Below, in pieces: positions 11,666-23,359 of a stretch of 64,000 bases of DNA. A program made the position numbers and the translations under genes. Every line of letters starts with the position of its first letter. The first letter of the stretch is position 1. This DNA comes from Branchipolynoe longqiensis (taxonomy: Eukaryota > Annelida > Polychaeta > Phyllodocida > Polynoidae). The notes beneath the pieces are model-generated. The model made no database searches, had not been told where the DNA came from, and saw only the letters and a list, made by a program, of their open reading frames with translations. Location of the stretch: assembly GCA_030323885.1 (NCBI GenBank), contig CM059199.1:39626590-39690589 (forward strand), read 5' to 3'.

Positions 11666-13175
11666 ATACATTAGATATATATATATATATATATATATGT
11701 AGTATATAGAGATGTGAAGTGGGCGAGACTGCTCGCCTTGGGCATTTGCGCAGTGGTGCCGAGTGACTCGCATCTAGAGATGCGGGCTACTTGGTTTCAT
11801 GGGTGCGCAAATCGCCAACATTTGCATGGCTGCAGGTTCTCGACCATAGTGCCTTGCTTGGATACGTCAATTGTGACTTTCCAAGCAATGAGAGGAGGTC
11901 GGGCGTTCGGACCCAGACCCATCAGACGTGTTTTTGTACGCTCTGATGTGTTAGCCGAGATTTAGGCCTTATTTCTTGAAATTCTAAACTTATTTAACGT
12001 AAATAACCATGGGAGAGATTTATCTATAATAATATAACCTGCTACTATGGCATCTTGTTAGTTTTGGTAAGAATAAACGGTGGTGAGCTCTTGGAAGGGT
12101 GAATTCGAACGTTCCTTGCATTCTTTACTTTCCTCCAGTATTATTGTAGATTAACCGCTATGAAAAACCCTGATATTCGATTGCTTTATATGTAATTAAG
12201 GGCCTTATGCCTAAATAGGCCTTATGCAGTTAATTAACCCATCTGCTGGAATATAATAACAGACATATTAACAGAATTAACGTAGTGTTACTTTTAGCTA
12301 AAATAACGACATGCACTTAGGCAGATTAACCCTGACAGGAGCAGCAACACTAGCTGGATTAATTTAGTAACATTAATATACCCCGAATGGCGAGGGGACA
12401 GCCAGTTAGTTGAAATAACCTAATATAAATATCCTTTAGGCCGATAAATGTGTGCGAAGGCAAAATCCAGTATTTAGACAAAACTCTGGCTGGCCACATT
12501 TAGAACCGGGCGGACACCGATGGAGACTGATGACCTGCAGACGGGACGAGAGGCTGCCGCGGCCCACGGCAAGGCCAAGGAAATTCACAAGGAAATAATT
12601 ACATAACATTAACACGAAGCCTCGCCTTAAGCGGGGGTGGGATAGCCCGACTGTTAAAGATGTATAACCCTAGAGCTGCTGTTTCCCTGTGATACTACGC
12701 ACTGAAAACTTACCACATATGGTGATGGCCATACATGGAAGTATAGGAGGCTGATGGTGGGTGGGGGGAGGTTCAGCGGAGAGAGAGGGGGCGGGGTGTG
12801 TATATTGATCTACCTGAGGGCATTTACTTCAGAGGCTGCAGGCCAATATACATGACTCCGATGATTGCTTCACTTTCAAAATCAGATTGCCCGCGGCCTG
12901 TATCTGATATGGTGGTTCAGATAACAGGTGGTTCTACTACACCATCCACACTAATTTTGGCTGAAGTTTTACTTGTTAATGTCCCAACCTCACATAGTCC
13001 TACAAGGCAGTTCAGCTAATTTCATTATAGCAGACTCTCAATGAAATTTACTCATGAGAATCTAGTCGTGACTTACCCCTTGTTCATCTTTTTTGTAATT
13101 GAAATATTACTTGATTAAAGTGGGGAAATTTCAATCACGGACAATTGGTCTTCCTCATTCCACTTCTCCTTTCCC
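11666..13175. other. No supported gene; (AT)n at 11680-11698
   Basis: Unassigned DNA. An open frame at 11714-11965 and another at 12798-13019 (containing a Ser/Thr-rich stretch) resemble no family I know and lack splice or start context. No repeat ends are recognised apart from the AT microsatellite. Confidence 0.45.
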
Positions 13176-13331
13176 CTTCTTAGTAATGCGGAGCGCCAAT
13201 CTAGGTAGTGACAAGTATAAATTTTTAAGTTATTGGTTTGACTCGGCTAGGGTTTGAATCGGGGAGTTGGAATCCCATGACCTACCAGAACAGGAGGTGG
13301 ACACTCAACTCATTTGTCCATCGCGTCTGGT
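13176..13331 (-). mobile_element. SINE-A fragment (head half)
   Basis: Reverse-strand head and start of body: CGGAGCGCC to GGTTTGACTCGGC to ACTCAACTCATTTGTCC. The tail half is absent. Confidence 0.75.
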
Positions 13332-13624
13332 AAATTATGTGCCTTTTTTATGTTCGCAAAATGACCTCGACGAAAGATCAAGTACCTTTGGACTGACCCA
13401 AGATTCTTCAGAACAAATATGAACCTTGGCCGGACTAAGTATCCATTGCCTGATGATCCTTCTATAGGGATAAACATGATATCTCCTAACCTACTCTTTT
13501 GAGAATGTTATTCAGTGTTATGCAATTGAAATATTTTGAAAAGAAAATTACTAGTTCCACAAATTTAGGAAGTTGATAAGTTATAATAATCAAAAGAAAC
13601 AAAACACATACGTTAAGAGACCAA

Positions 13625-13965
13625 ACAGGATGGCCGAGTGAGTTGAGCATCCGTTTCCAGTTTTTGTAGATCGGGGGATTCCTAACGATGGTTTCGAACA
13701 CTGGTCAAGTCAAACCGATGCCGTAACAATTGATACATTTTGCTTCCCAGCCAGGCGCTCAGCATTATTAGGATAAGGCAAGGACTGGTTGGCTCAGTGT
13801 CAGGATAATGTGACTGAATGGGGATATCAGGTCATGATGCTGGCAGCCTGGTCTCCCAGTGGAGTAGCACCATACAATCACCATGAGTGCGCACTGTCAC
13901 AAGTCGGTATACATCCTGATATGACCTTAGATGTTGCCATGACTTAAAACTCCAACAACCAACCA
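13625..13965 (+). mobile_element. SINE-A, full length, head type 1
   Basis: GATGGCCGAGTGAGTTGAGC (A-box-like) and GGTTTCGAACACTGG (degraded B box), followed by the full body and a CCAACAACC tail. Near complete, at roughly 340 bp. Confidence 0.85.
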
Positions 13966-14201
13966 TTAGTTCGGTCAGGTGACGCCCACCGTTGCCTGGT
14001 TACCCAATGCATATTCTCGCCATGGCTGACGGGGCTTACTCCTATGTAAGTGTACGCTGATAGGATCTGCGTCTCGGGCACTGCCCTGCGTTTCGCATCC
14101 AGACAACGACACCATGGCGACATGGATATATCATACCTCACATGACCCGACCGATTTTCTGTCGGCACTTATAGACAGAACATTGTGTATGCATGCGCAG
14201 C

Positions 14202-14669
14202 TTGGCTGCAGAACGAAGGCACACTGCCATTGAGTTTGCCGGTACGCGCAGGGCAAAACGTTTATTTTATTCAAAATTAATAGATATGCAGAAACCTAAC
14301 CGTATAAATTTAATATATTCCGTTTGTTGAATATGTTTTCTATATTTGTTCCAATCGGTTTGGTTCTAGGTTGTGTGGTTTTAGAGATATTTCACTTTTT
14401 CTGTATGAAGATTGCTAATGACCATTGACAATGCATTGAGTTTGCCGGTACACGCAGTGCAAAACGTCTAATTTATTCAAAATGAATAGAAATGCGGAAC
14501 CCTAACCTTATAAATTTGAGATAATCTATTCGTTGAATATGTTTTCTATATGTTTTCCAAACGGTGTGTTTCTAGGTGGTGTGGTTCTAGAAATATTTCA
14601 CTTTTTCTGTATGAAGATTGCTCATAGCCATTGAGTTTGCAGTGTGATAGTGTATCGTCCTGCAGCCAA
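14202..14669. mobile_element. TIR element, family T8, with two ~205 bp internal units
   Basis: Ends TTGGCTGCAG and CTGCAGCCAA are inverted. The interior is a direct dimer of a ~205 bp unit: CATTGAGTTTGCCGGTAC begins at about 14232 and again near 14437, each followed by GCAAAACGT, TTTATTCAAAAT, and TTCACTTTTTCTGTATGAAG. The same unit dimerises at 32219-32693, 33865-34295 and 62986-63550. No ORF. Confidence 0.65.
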
Positions 14670-15043
14670 AAGCCACACGCACTGACCTAGATACCTATGC
14701 TGACGTCATATGAAATAGGTATATACGTCCTGGACGATAATACGGCAGCTTCATTCCCGATACACCTCTTCCGAAACCATGATTGTTTACTGATTCCTGG
14801 AAAGGTATTGAAGCTTGTGACCTGCTTAGGCCATGGGCCACACCCCTGAAAATAGACATATCGGTACCTCCTTTGCAGGCAATTATCACCATCTAGTGTT
14901 GATTAGGTATGTATCCAGAGTTGATATGTATGTGTGATAACCATTTGTATCGAGTAGCTTAAAATGATATTGTTGAGCTCTTCTGTTAAGACCACTTCAC
15001 TTGTTTTTCTTTTTTTCCTATACCTACTTCTGCGTATGTATTA
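14670..15043. other. No gene seen
   Basis: A frame at 14695-14892 on the minus strand resembles nothing recognised. No repeat boundary identified. Confidence 0.5.
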
Positions 15044-15658
15044 AGCCGTGTTCACACAGGAAAAGTTTAAAGCGATTTAGACAAAGCAAATCATATGAAT
15101 CGATTTAGTTTGAAAGTGTTTCGCGTTCACATGGACAGTGCTTGGGCCGGAAATCGATATCAGCGCATGAGCAAGTCGTTACTAACCAGCGGCAGTTTCG
15201 GTTAGTCGACGTCGCCACGAGAGAGTGTGGGTTCGACCTAGATATGTATGGACTGAATCGTATTGGTTTGGAAGGGTCCACATTTCTGCTGGGCAGTGAA
15301 ACCCTAAAAATAAATGATGAAAAAAATATCTGTGCACAGCTAGCGGCTTCATAGACTAAAGTATATAATATGCACTTTTGATCGACCGGAAAGTCAACAA
15401 ACTAAGGTCTTGACTGCGCATGCGTGTCACGTCCTTAATCCGCATCAAGTAAGTCGGTTGCGTTCACACGGGCGATATAAGTCGAATCATAAAATTTGGT
15501 TCATATAAACCACCTACTTAGGTGGTTTATAAAATCCGATTTATATGAGTTAAATCAGCGCTAAACCGCCTCAGCCGTGCGTTCACACGCCAAATGTGAG
15601 CCGAACTAGGCAAGTCGATTTATATGATTCGAATTAACTGCCCTGTGTGAACAGGGCT
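15044..15658. mobile_element. TIR element, family T5 (MITE), TTA duplication
   Basis: Inverted ends AGCCGTGTTCACACAGG and CCTGTGTGAACAGGGCT with a perfect TTA on each side (15041-15043, 15659-15661). The 615 bp interior has repeated CGATTTATATGA-like words and an AACCACCTACTTAGGTGGTT hairpin near 15510. The 3 bp TTA duplication and end sequence fit a PIF/Harbinger-like MITE. Confidence 0.82.
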
Positions 15659-15865
15659 TTAGACTACAACTTTACTTTAAATAGAAGGTATATTCACGAA
15701 TATAGACTCAACAGATGGTAAAGACCCAGTGCTTGAAAATTAATATTGCGACCACAAAGAACAACTAAAAGTAGTCATATATCCGAAAACTTATCCATAC
15801 TGCTTAATTATTTTAGAAATGTTTGATCTTTTTCACAATCAGTTTGTGTCAGATAACTTTCTGAA

Positions 15866-16186
15866 GTTTGTTTGTTTGTTTGGGTTTTACCTCATAGCAA
15901 CATTTAAGGTCATATCAGGATGGTCACCGACTTGTGACAGTGCACAGTCATGGCAAGGTTCTAGTGCTGCCCCATAGGGAGACCAGGCCGCCGGTGCCAT
16001 GACCTGATATCCCACTCAGTCACATTATCCTGACACTGAGCTAGCCAGTCCATGCCCTATCCTAATTATGCTGAGCGCGTGGCTAGGAAGTGACAAGTAT
16101 CAATTTTGTAAGTCAATGGTTTGACTCGACCTGGAATCAAACTGTCGGCCTTTTGCACAGGAGGCCTGCGCTCTATGAATCGGATC
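15866..16186 (-). mobile_element. SINE-A, head type 2
   Basis: Tail complement (TTTG)n at the left, full body, and a head whose complement reads like the 34592-34911 copy (GGCCTGCGCTCTATGAATCGG) rather than the type 1 head. Confidence 0.82.
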
Positions 16187-16220
16187 CTAGTATCAGGTGA
16201 TTCCATAGGAAATACATGGG

Positions 16221-16258
16221 TGTTGTTGTTTTACGTCCTAGCAACATATAAAGGTTGT
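16221..16258 (-). mobile_element. SINE-A tail fragment
   Basis: TTGTTGTTTTACGTCCTAGC followed by AACATATAAAGG is the reverse complement of the SINE-A 3' end only: an extremely 5'-truncated copy. Confidence 0.7.
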
Positions 16259-16269
16259 ATTAGGAAATA

Positions 16270-16640
16270 GAAGACAATACAAGAGCTATACAAACGCTCA
16301 ACCAAACGATCGGTTAATCCAAGAGCTAAACCAAACGATCGGTTAACCCACACTTTTTTCACCGGCCCGGCAAAATACTACCATTTACCATGGTATAAAA
16401 AAGTTGGTTAAACCAAAGTCGGTTAATCCAAATTATCGGTTAATCCAAACAAAATTGTCGGACTCTAGTCCACTTCCGGTTTGGTTAAACCAAACATTCA
16501 TGTGGGTATAAGGTCACAGTCAACTTTTTTATATAATAAATGGTAGTATTTTGCCAGGCCGTGGACAAATGTTTGGATTAACGGATCGTTTGCTTTAACT
16601 GAGCTTCGTTTAATGGGGTTATACTGTATATACATAAAAA
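16270..16640. mobile_element. pogo/Tigger-like MITE, degenerate
   Basis: Right end GTTTAATGGGGTTATACTG followed by TA is the classical shape of a pogo-type terminus (complement begins CAGTATAACCCC). The interior repeats CGGTTAATCCAA and GGTTAAACCAAA-like words many times in both orientations. Target TA is consistent with Tc1/mariner-pogo. The left end is uncertain. Confidence 0.55.
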
Positions 16641-16699
16641 AACAATAACAAAGTGTCCACATACATTGTATATTACATGCGCAATACATGCTTACTCAA

Positions 16700-16800
16700 A
16701 CTCAAAGTTGAAGCCAAAGCTTGGTTAAACCAATGATCGGTTAATCCAAACAAATGTCTAGGGTCCCTTCAAGTTTGGTTTAACAGGATTATAATGTATA
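16700..16800. mobile_element. pogo-like end fragment
   Basis: GGTTAAACCAATGATCGGTT and GGTTTAACAGGATTATAATG followed by TA repeat the words and end of the element at 16270-16640. Probably a second, partial copy. Confidence 0.5.
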
Positions 16801-16931
16801 TGGATTGAACCTTATACTGGTGGCTAGGCTTGTGCTCGTTAATGCTACCTACGTTTACATCACACCATATCAGTAGTGTAAAGAATGGGAGAATTACTGT
16901 GAAATTGTATCCTTAATGAAGAGCTTGTTAA

Positions 16932-17667
16932 AGCCCCAGTCACACATAGCCGGACGAGCCCCGGATTTTGAGCCGGACCACCCACGGATCAACGGCCCGG
17001 ACTGTGACGGACCGCCATGGATAAAATCACTGTTTTTGTCGATTTTTGCCTCGCAGTCACACTTTCCCGGACGAGCCCCGGACGAGCCCCGGACCGCCCC
17101 GTACCACCCCCGGACTGCCCCCGGACTGGGCCGGACTGGCCCCGGATGCGGCCGGACCACCCCCGGACTGCCCCGGACCACCCCCGGACTATCCCGGATC
17201 ACCACCGGACTATCCCGGATCACCCCTGCTCTTGCGGGGGCAGTCCGGGAGTGGTCCGTGGCTAGGGAGGGGGTAGTACTGGATAGTCCGGGGATGGTCC
17301 GGGTCAAACCATGGCTCAAAATGACCCCAGAACACCCCCGGACAGGCCCGGTCCACCCCAGACCACCCCCGAAATACCCGGACCACCCCCGGACCACCCC
17401 CGGACCACCCCCGGATCAGGCCGGATCAGACAAGATAGAGCCCGGATCACAAAATCCCCCAGACCACCCCGGATGTTTTAAACATTTTAAAACATCCGGG
17501 GCTGAGCCCGGACGGTGCCGGACGAGCCATGGATCAGGCCGGATCAGGGGGTGTTGGCACGGACGAGCCACGGACGAGCCACGGATCACCCCGGATCGCC
17601 CCGGACCACCCTGGATGGCGGTCCGGGGCTTGTCCGGTCCCTGATCCGGGTATGTGTGACTGGGGCT
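16932..17667. mobile_element. TIR element, family T4 (GC-rich CCCCGGACCAC-tiled MITE)
   Basis: Inverted ends AGCCCCAGTCACACATA and TATGTGTGACTGGGGCT with TAA on both sides (16929-16931, 17668-17670). The 736 bp interior is built from CCCCGGACCACC-type words, giving high GC content in otherwise AT-rich DNA and several spurious long open frames on both strands. A perfect hairpin with CCGGATGTTTTAA arms lies at about 17469-17500. Non-coding; PIF/Harbinger-like by its TAA duplication. Confidence 0.85.
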
Positions 17668-17848
17668 TAATTCTACCCAGTGGCTATGTAAGATGGGTCT
17701 CCTCCTGTCGTCTCTGTTTATCCTTCCCCACGGGTGTCAAGTGAACCGTGTGCGTAGTGTGCGACAGGGGGCGTATCAGTTGCAGCATCGTTTGTAAATT
17801 ATTCATGGTGTAACCAACCACCTTCTAGTTCCTCTCGCACAACTTGTC

Positions 17849-18160
17849 CCTGGTTGGTTGGTTCATGGAGCTTCGAGTCTTGGCAACATTTAAGGTCATA
17901 TCAGGACATGTACCAACTAGTGACAATGCGCACTTATGTCAATTGCATAGTGCTGTCACACTCGGAAATCAGGCCATCATTACCATGCCCTGATATCCCA
18001 CTCAGTCACATTATTCTGACACTGAGCTAAGAAGTCCTTGTTCTATGCTATTAATGCTGAATGCCAAGCTAGGAAGCAGCAAGTATAAATTTGATAGTCA
18101 TTGGTTTGACTCGACTGGGGATCGAACTCCCGATCTCCTGAATAATGAAGGTTATGTGAA
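17849..18160 (-). mobile_element. SINE-A copy
   Basis: Tail complement TGGTTGGTTGG, body with CTTATGTCAATTGC, and head remnant GATCGAACTCCCGATCTCC. The left end is diverged. Confidence 0.75.
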
Positions 18161-18167
18161 TCCCAGG

Positions 18168-18425
18168 AGAGTCTAACCAATGACTTATACAATTGATACT
18201 TGTCCCTGCCTAGCATGGTGCTCGGCCATATTAGGATAGGCCAAAGATTGGCGAGCTTACTAGCAGGATAATGTGATTGGGTGGAAAATTTGGTCATGGT
18301 GTCGGTAGTCTGATCTCTCCCAGTGTGGCAGCACTATACATTTGTCATGAGTGTGCACTGCCACAACGTGGGTATCCATGTTGATATGACCATATATGTT
18401 GCTAGGATGGAAAACCACCAGAAAT
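18168..18425 (+). mobile_element. SINE-A, headless copy
   Basis: Begins at AACCAATGACTTATACAATT and runs through the body to GTTGCTAGGATGGAAAACC. It abuts the minus-strand copy at 17849-18160, so the two form an inverted pair sharing the head region. Confidence 0.75.
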
Positions 18426-18540
18426 AAACCAAGTAAGTCTCTGCGAGACCTGTCTTGTCCAGTTAGTAGAATTTCTTTGGAGACCAACAAATAAACAACA
18501 AAGAATAAACAAACCTATACACAACTCTCCGCTCCTACTT
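18426..18540. other. No gene seen
   Basis: Short AT-rich spacer between SINE-A and the LINE remnant. Confidence 0.5.
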
Positions 18541-19487
18541 AACGGAAATCAGGAACATGTCAATTCAGTGACAACAGACCCATCCGTTCGAGTATTTCCT
18601 TATTTGTCACTTTGTCCTTCCAGATTAGCCTCATGATTGAACGCAGATGTTGCATCATGAAGGCATTCAGCTTTTTCACCTGTTGTCTCTACACTGTCCA
18701 GGCCTCGGCTCTGTATAGTAAGGTGGATAGCATGATTGCATGGTAGATTTTGCCTTTGACCCGCATGGACACATGGTGGTTGTTCCAGAGTCTCTGGCCT
18801 AGTCAGCCAAAAGATGTGCTAGCCTTGGCCATCCTCCTCTGTATTTCAGCCATTTCATGAAAGCTGCCTGCAAAAGTGTTGAAATGCTGCTGGCTTTTGC
18901 AAGTTACTAGCGGCACTCTCTCTGGGAGCAAATAGAGGTTTCACACCAGCAAGAACATGTCCAGACAGGTGCAAAACTATTTGTCCCTGTAGTGGCTGGT
19001 CGGGAGATGTTGGGAGTTCCATACATTGACCGCCCTTAATGCTGCCACAGTGACATGGTTTTCTGTTTAGGGTTCATGAAGGCATGCAGCTTTTTCACCT
19101 GTTGTCTGTACAGGCCTCGGCTCCGTATAGTAGGGTGGATAGCATGATTGCATGGTAGATCTTGCCTTTGACCCGCATGGACACATGGTGGTTGTTCCAG
19201 AGTCTCTGGCATAGTCAGCCAAAAGATGTGCTAGCCTTGGCCATCCTCCTCTGTATTTCAGCCATTTCATGAAAGCTGCCTGCAAAAATGTTGAAGTGCT
19301 GCTGGCGGCACTCTCTCGGGGAGCAAATAGAGGTTTCACACCAGTAAGAACATTTTCCAGACAGGCGCAAAACTATTTGTCCCTGCAGTGGCTGGTCGGG
19401 AGATGTTGGGAGTTCCATACATCGACCACCCTTAACGCTGCCACAGTGACATCGTTTTCTGTTTAGGGTTTGCTCCCTTAGCCTTCG
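18541..19487 (-). pseudogene. LINE RT C-terminal region, tandemly duplicated
   Basis: On the minus strand 18541-18850 reads, with stops, RLWNNHHVSMRVKGKIYH, then AIMLSTLLYRAEAWTV, QVKKLNAF, MMQHLRSIMRLIWKDKVTN and EILERMGLLSLN stop. This is the conserved region downstream of the RT thumb in many non-LTR elements. The block at about 18656-19070 is repeated as 19075-19487 at an offset near 415 bp (shared AGCTTTTTCACCTGTTGTCT, CATGGACACATGGTGGTTGT), so there was a tandem duplication. Stops and frame breaks make it a pseudogene. Clade not resolved. Confidence 0.8.
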
Positions 19488-19539
19488 GTTCTGTCAAGAA
19501 CCTGAGCTGTCTTGGTATTATAGGGTCTTTGTACAAACA

Positions 19540-20130
19540 TAGACACTAATAAAGTCTGTACTAGACTACTAAATAACTGAAACATACAATCCTCCAAGCA
19601 TTGTTTATCCCATCATTACAAACAACCTACTTACTCAAACTACTTCATGTAGTCAAAAAACACACCTGAGGTATTATTTATTAGCCTTTTAAGCATAACC
19701 CTATAAGCTAACCACACTCTATCTAACAGAATAAACAAACCATTCTACTAACACTCACTCCATCCTAAAATGTTAACTCCAACAACATGATAGTTTTGCA
19801 ATTCACAACATAGTAGGCATACAAACCTATGAAGGAAAACTATGCACCTAACCACTCCGTTATGTAATGGTCTAATCAATACACATGTATGTATCAAGTG
19901 TGTAGGAATACAACATATAACTGCTATTTTTGTATGTGAATTGTCAAACTATACCATATGTAAGTATTGTATTGTTATTTCAGCTGATTTGGGCTAGCTG
20001 CATATATTGTAAATAACTGTATTGTCACATGGCTTGAAGACCAGTGCCACGGCACTGACAAAAGACTTTATTCAATGAATAAACTATATTTACAACAAAA
20101 AAAAGGCAGTACTTTACATCTCTGCTGATA
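19540..20130 (+). mobile_element. LINE 3' UTR-like segment
   Basis: Ends with GGCTTGAAGACCAGTGCC, GGCACTGACAAAAGAC, ATTCAATGAATAAAC and an A-run; the GACCAGTGCC/GGCACTG pair can form a small stem. The same tail in variant form is at 23360-23450, so both look like 5'-truncated copies of one LINE family. No coding part remains. Confidence 0.5.
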
Positions 20131-20150
20131 CTAGTGCACTTATTCATCAG

Positions 20151-20888
20151 GGGCCATATGCAGGAGTCAGTGTTATCGAGCAAAAACACGTTTAGAGGGG
20201 ATTTCTGGTTTAACGCCGAAAAGTTGGTATGCACGAGTCAGTGATAGGCCTAACACCGTGCGTATAAGGTCTGCGACACTAACCCCGTTTCATATGACGT
20301 TTACGGGCGGTGTTAGCATAACGTTGTAGCCAAATCTATTAAATGCTATGATATTTAACAGAATTAAATACGCAATAAGTGAAATTTCATGAAATTAACC
20401 CTAAAACCGAAGCAATATTGACGCTGCCGCCGTAACGGCGTCGATATTAATACGTATATTTTCGAATCGACGAATGTAAAGTAAACAAATCGCCGCCGTC
20501 GCGACCACCGCATCGACGTCGCATTGGCGGCAATGTATTAGCGATTTGTTTACTTTATGCTCGTCGATTCGAAAATATAAATAGTAATATCGCCGCCATT
20601 ACGGAGGCAGCGTTAATATTGCTTCGAATTGAGGGTTAATTTCCTCAAATTTCACTTATTGCGTATTTAATTCTGTTAAATATGATAGCATTTAATAGAT
20701 ATAAGCCTAAAATATGGGTACAGATGCAGAGGGATTTCCCAAATCTATAAATAAATTCACGTTTAGCTACAATGTATGTGTTATGCGCTCCTGCATACGA
20801 CTTGACACACTTCCCGATGTCGGTGATAGCTAAACAGTAATAGGCTCTAACACGAAACGCCGCTAACACTGACTCCTGCATATGGCCC
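20151..20888. mobile_element. Palindromic TIR element, family T7, copy 1
   Basis: Ends GGGCCATATGCAGGAGTCAG and its complement, with CAG on both sides (20148-20150, 20889-20891). The core at about 20337-20690 is a long imperfect palindrome: ATTTAACAGAATTAAATACG, TTTTCGAATCGACGAATGTA and AAACAAATCGCCGCCG on the left reappear inverted on the right. No ORF. The CAG duplication would fit the CWG-type target of some PIF-like elements, but this is an inference. Confidence 0.8.
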
Positions 20889-20914
20889 CAGAAGTATACA
20901 CTAAGCCACTTTAA

Positions 20915-21125
20915 AAGTTTAATATAACCGGTTTCCACTGAAGTCTATGATGTCAAAGTTTTGGCATATTTGCACTTCAAATATCTCCAAAGTTAGTCAT
21001 TTTATATTAAAGTCGCTTTAAACTGAAGTAAGCTAGATAATAACCACCGACCTACTTATTATATTTATCTCAGAAAAATACAGTGACTCAAAACCATCGG
21101 ATTATGCAATTTTAAGCGACACTAT
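20915..21125. repeat. Dispersed repeat R2
   Basis: Shares ACTGAAGTCTATGATGT, AGTTTTGGC, CTCCAAAGTTAG, TATTTATCTCAGAAAA and CTCAAAACCATCGGATTATG with 33064-33392, where it splits a SINE-A. Shorter pieces occur near 4890 and 45340-45420. Class unknown. Confidence 0.65.
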
Positions 21126-21148
21126 AGCATGCCCCTCCCAACCAATTA

Positions 21149-21951
21149 AGGGGCTGTCACATTAGGTTTTTTTGCGGGAGCGTACGGCGGCGTAGGAGCA
21201 TTACATCATATACGTCGGCATACACCGGCATATGCCACCATACGCTACGCATATGCTATGCATAGGCCGTCATGTGCCGGCCTATGCCGGCGTGTGCCGT
21301 TGTCCGCCGCCATACGCTTTCTCCCATCCGTCCGTCCAAATTTGTTTGTGCATGCTCAAAAAATCTCGACCTATGGGAGCATATGGTTCATACGCTACTC
21401 ATACGCTACGCATACGCTACTCATACGCTACTCATACGCCGGTGTATGCTCCTCGTACACCGGTGTATGCTCCTCATACGCTAGGGGTGCGCCAGCGTAG
21501 GCTATGCATATGCTCAACTTGTGTCGCTGGTGTATCTCTAGTGTATGTAGCATACACATAACCTATGAGTTATGTATGGGAGCATACTCCTAGCATATGC
21601 ACAGCATATGCACAGTGTGTTCCAAGCGTATGCCATAGGTCTCTACATCAATCTTGACTCGTACGCTACTCATACGCTCATATGCTATGCATATGCTATG
21701 CATACACTACACATACGCTATGCATACGCTATGCATATGCTACGCATACGAACATACGCTACGCATAGGTTCCATATGCCAATCAAAACCGTCAAAAAAG
21801 GTCACAGTATGCTCTCGTACGCTCCTCGTATGCTCCTCATAGGTTACGCATACGCTCAAAAACACCCGATAGGTCATGATAGGCCGGCACGCGCAGGACG
21901 TACGTAGGTTTTCAATACGCTCCCGCCATACGCCGTAATGTGACAGGGCCT
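21149..21951. mobile_element. TIR element, family T3 (CATACGCTA-tiled MITE)
   Basis: Ends AGGGGCTGTCACATTA and TAATGTGACAGGGCCT are flanked by TTA on both sides (21146-21148, 21952-21954). The 803 bp interior is largely words such as CATACGCTAC, CATATGCTAC and TACGCCGG, so open frames inside are rich in TYAT/RIRY repeats and are artefacts. No transposase. TTA duplication and CCCTGTCACA-type ends link it to T2, T5 and T6. Confidence 0.85.
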
Positions 21952-21954
21952 TTA

Positions 21955-23359
21955 GGACCCACGTTACAAGTCCCACTGTCAGAATACTTCCATAATTCTA
22001 GGAACTTAACAGCTACTCACGTCAGGTAACATAAAGATGCCGCCTACTCTGCAGCATGCCAGAGGCAGTATTCACAATGACATCGATCTTTTCTCGTCCA
22101 TTTTCCTTTAACATTATTTTTTGGTTTATCCCTGAGAAACGCCCCCTTGAGGGATGCCACTATAGTTGAGTCTGATTGGCGAATTGGGTGTGGGAGGAAA
22201 AGGAAGCAAGATGCTGATGCCTGTTTCACCGGAAGTTAGCCACGCACCTGTGCGCATGACCAGTCTGAGGCAGTTTTTTGTTGTTAATATGCCTACGCAG
22301 CATGGAGTTGAGGATATTCATGAGCTCTGGCATTAGCAGGAAATGAAGTTCTAAATATGAATTCCAAATAGCAGGAGCGTAGCTCATGGGGATAGCAAGG
22401 TCAGAAGTTACCCTCCCCTCCCTCTCCCGAATACAAAACAAATAACAAGAAAAACAACAACAACAAAATCATGTTGGCTTTAACGAGAAATAACTGGACA
22501 ATTTATTGTTGATTGATATTGACAGCTTATGTCTGCAACCTCCATGACATGCTTGTGAATGCATCTAGATGTCAAAATGTTCTCGAGAATAGGCTTAATT
22601 TCTCACACTTTAACTAACAGGTTTGAATAAAAGTAGTCCTTTCAAAAACCATGATTATCCTACATCCTGTGCTTAAAGCTCCATAGTCATATGTATTTAA
22701 GATAAACAAGTTAAGCTGATGGCTTTAAAGTACTTTACTTAGTTTGGATTATCTTTTAATTAAAAAGGTTAATTTGATATAGCTGAATCTAAGTGACATT
22801 CCCAGAGCTCATGCATATCCTGAACGCCAGGAATGCAACAACCTACCTGCAATTTAAATCTAGATTAAAGGTTGAGTACCCAACACAGACATACATTAAT
22901 AAACCTACCTGGATAGACCACAGAAGTTGAGAACCGAAATAAATACATAGTCCCTCTCCCTCTCTCAGATACCCCCCTGGCAAACAGAGTAAAAGAAATA
23001 ACAACTACCAAAGTATACCCACCAGCCTATAACACCTGACTAAACCAATAAAACATATACTACCGACAAAGCTATAGTTTACCAAGACAATTTAAATGAG
23101 TCGTGCAACCATTATTTGCATAATCCAAAATCCACGACTACCTGTATCAGCAAGTCATGCCCATTATATTACTGGCTCCGCACAGGTATGATCATCAAAT
23201 CACTGGTATAGTCTAAAGGTAAATGGATATTCTCCAGTTGACATGTGCAAAATAAGATCCCCACTATATTTGTAATGCCTCATTTTAACCTACCATTGTA
23301 TATATTGTTCATACCATCTCATCATCTCATCCATAAATAGTTAATATGCGCTATTATTA
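21955..23359. other. No supported gene
   Basis: Contains an unassigned stretch with a minus-strand open frame at 22226-22441 and AT-rich sequence at 22800-23300 that may belong to the LINE whose tail follows. No motif supports a gene. Confidence 0.45.

Noticed and set aside
12798..13019. Possible exon with a Ser/Thr-rich 73-residue frame
   Set aside because: No recognisable domain and no paired exon or convincing splice sites that can be defended by eye.
16894..17744. Overlapping 167 and 242 residue Pro/Gly/Asp-rich frames
   Set aside because: They fall inside the GC-rich TIR element T4, whose word tiling is stop-poor on both strands.
21232..21907. Several 60-111 residue frames with TYATHTLRI repeats
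   Set aside because: They are readings of the CATACGCTA word tiling in element T3.
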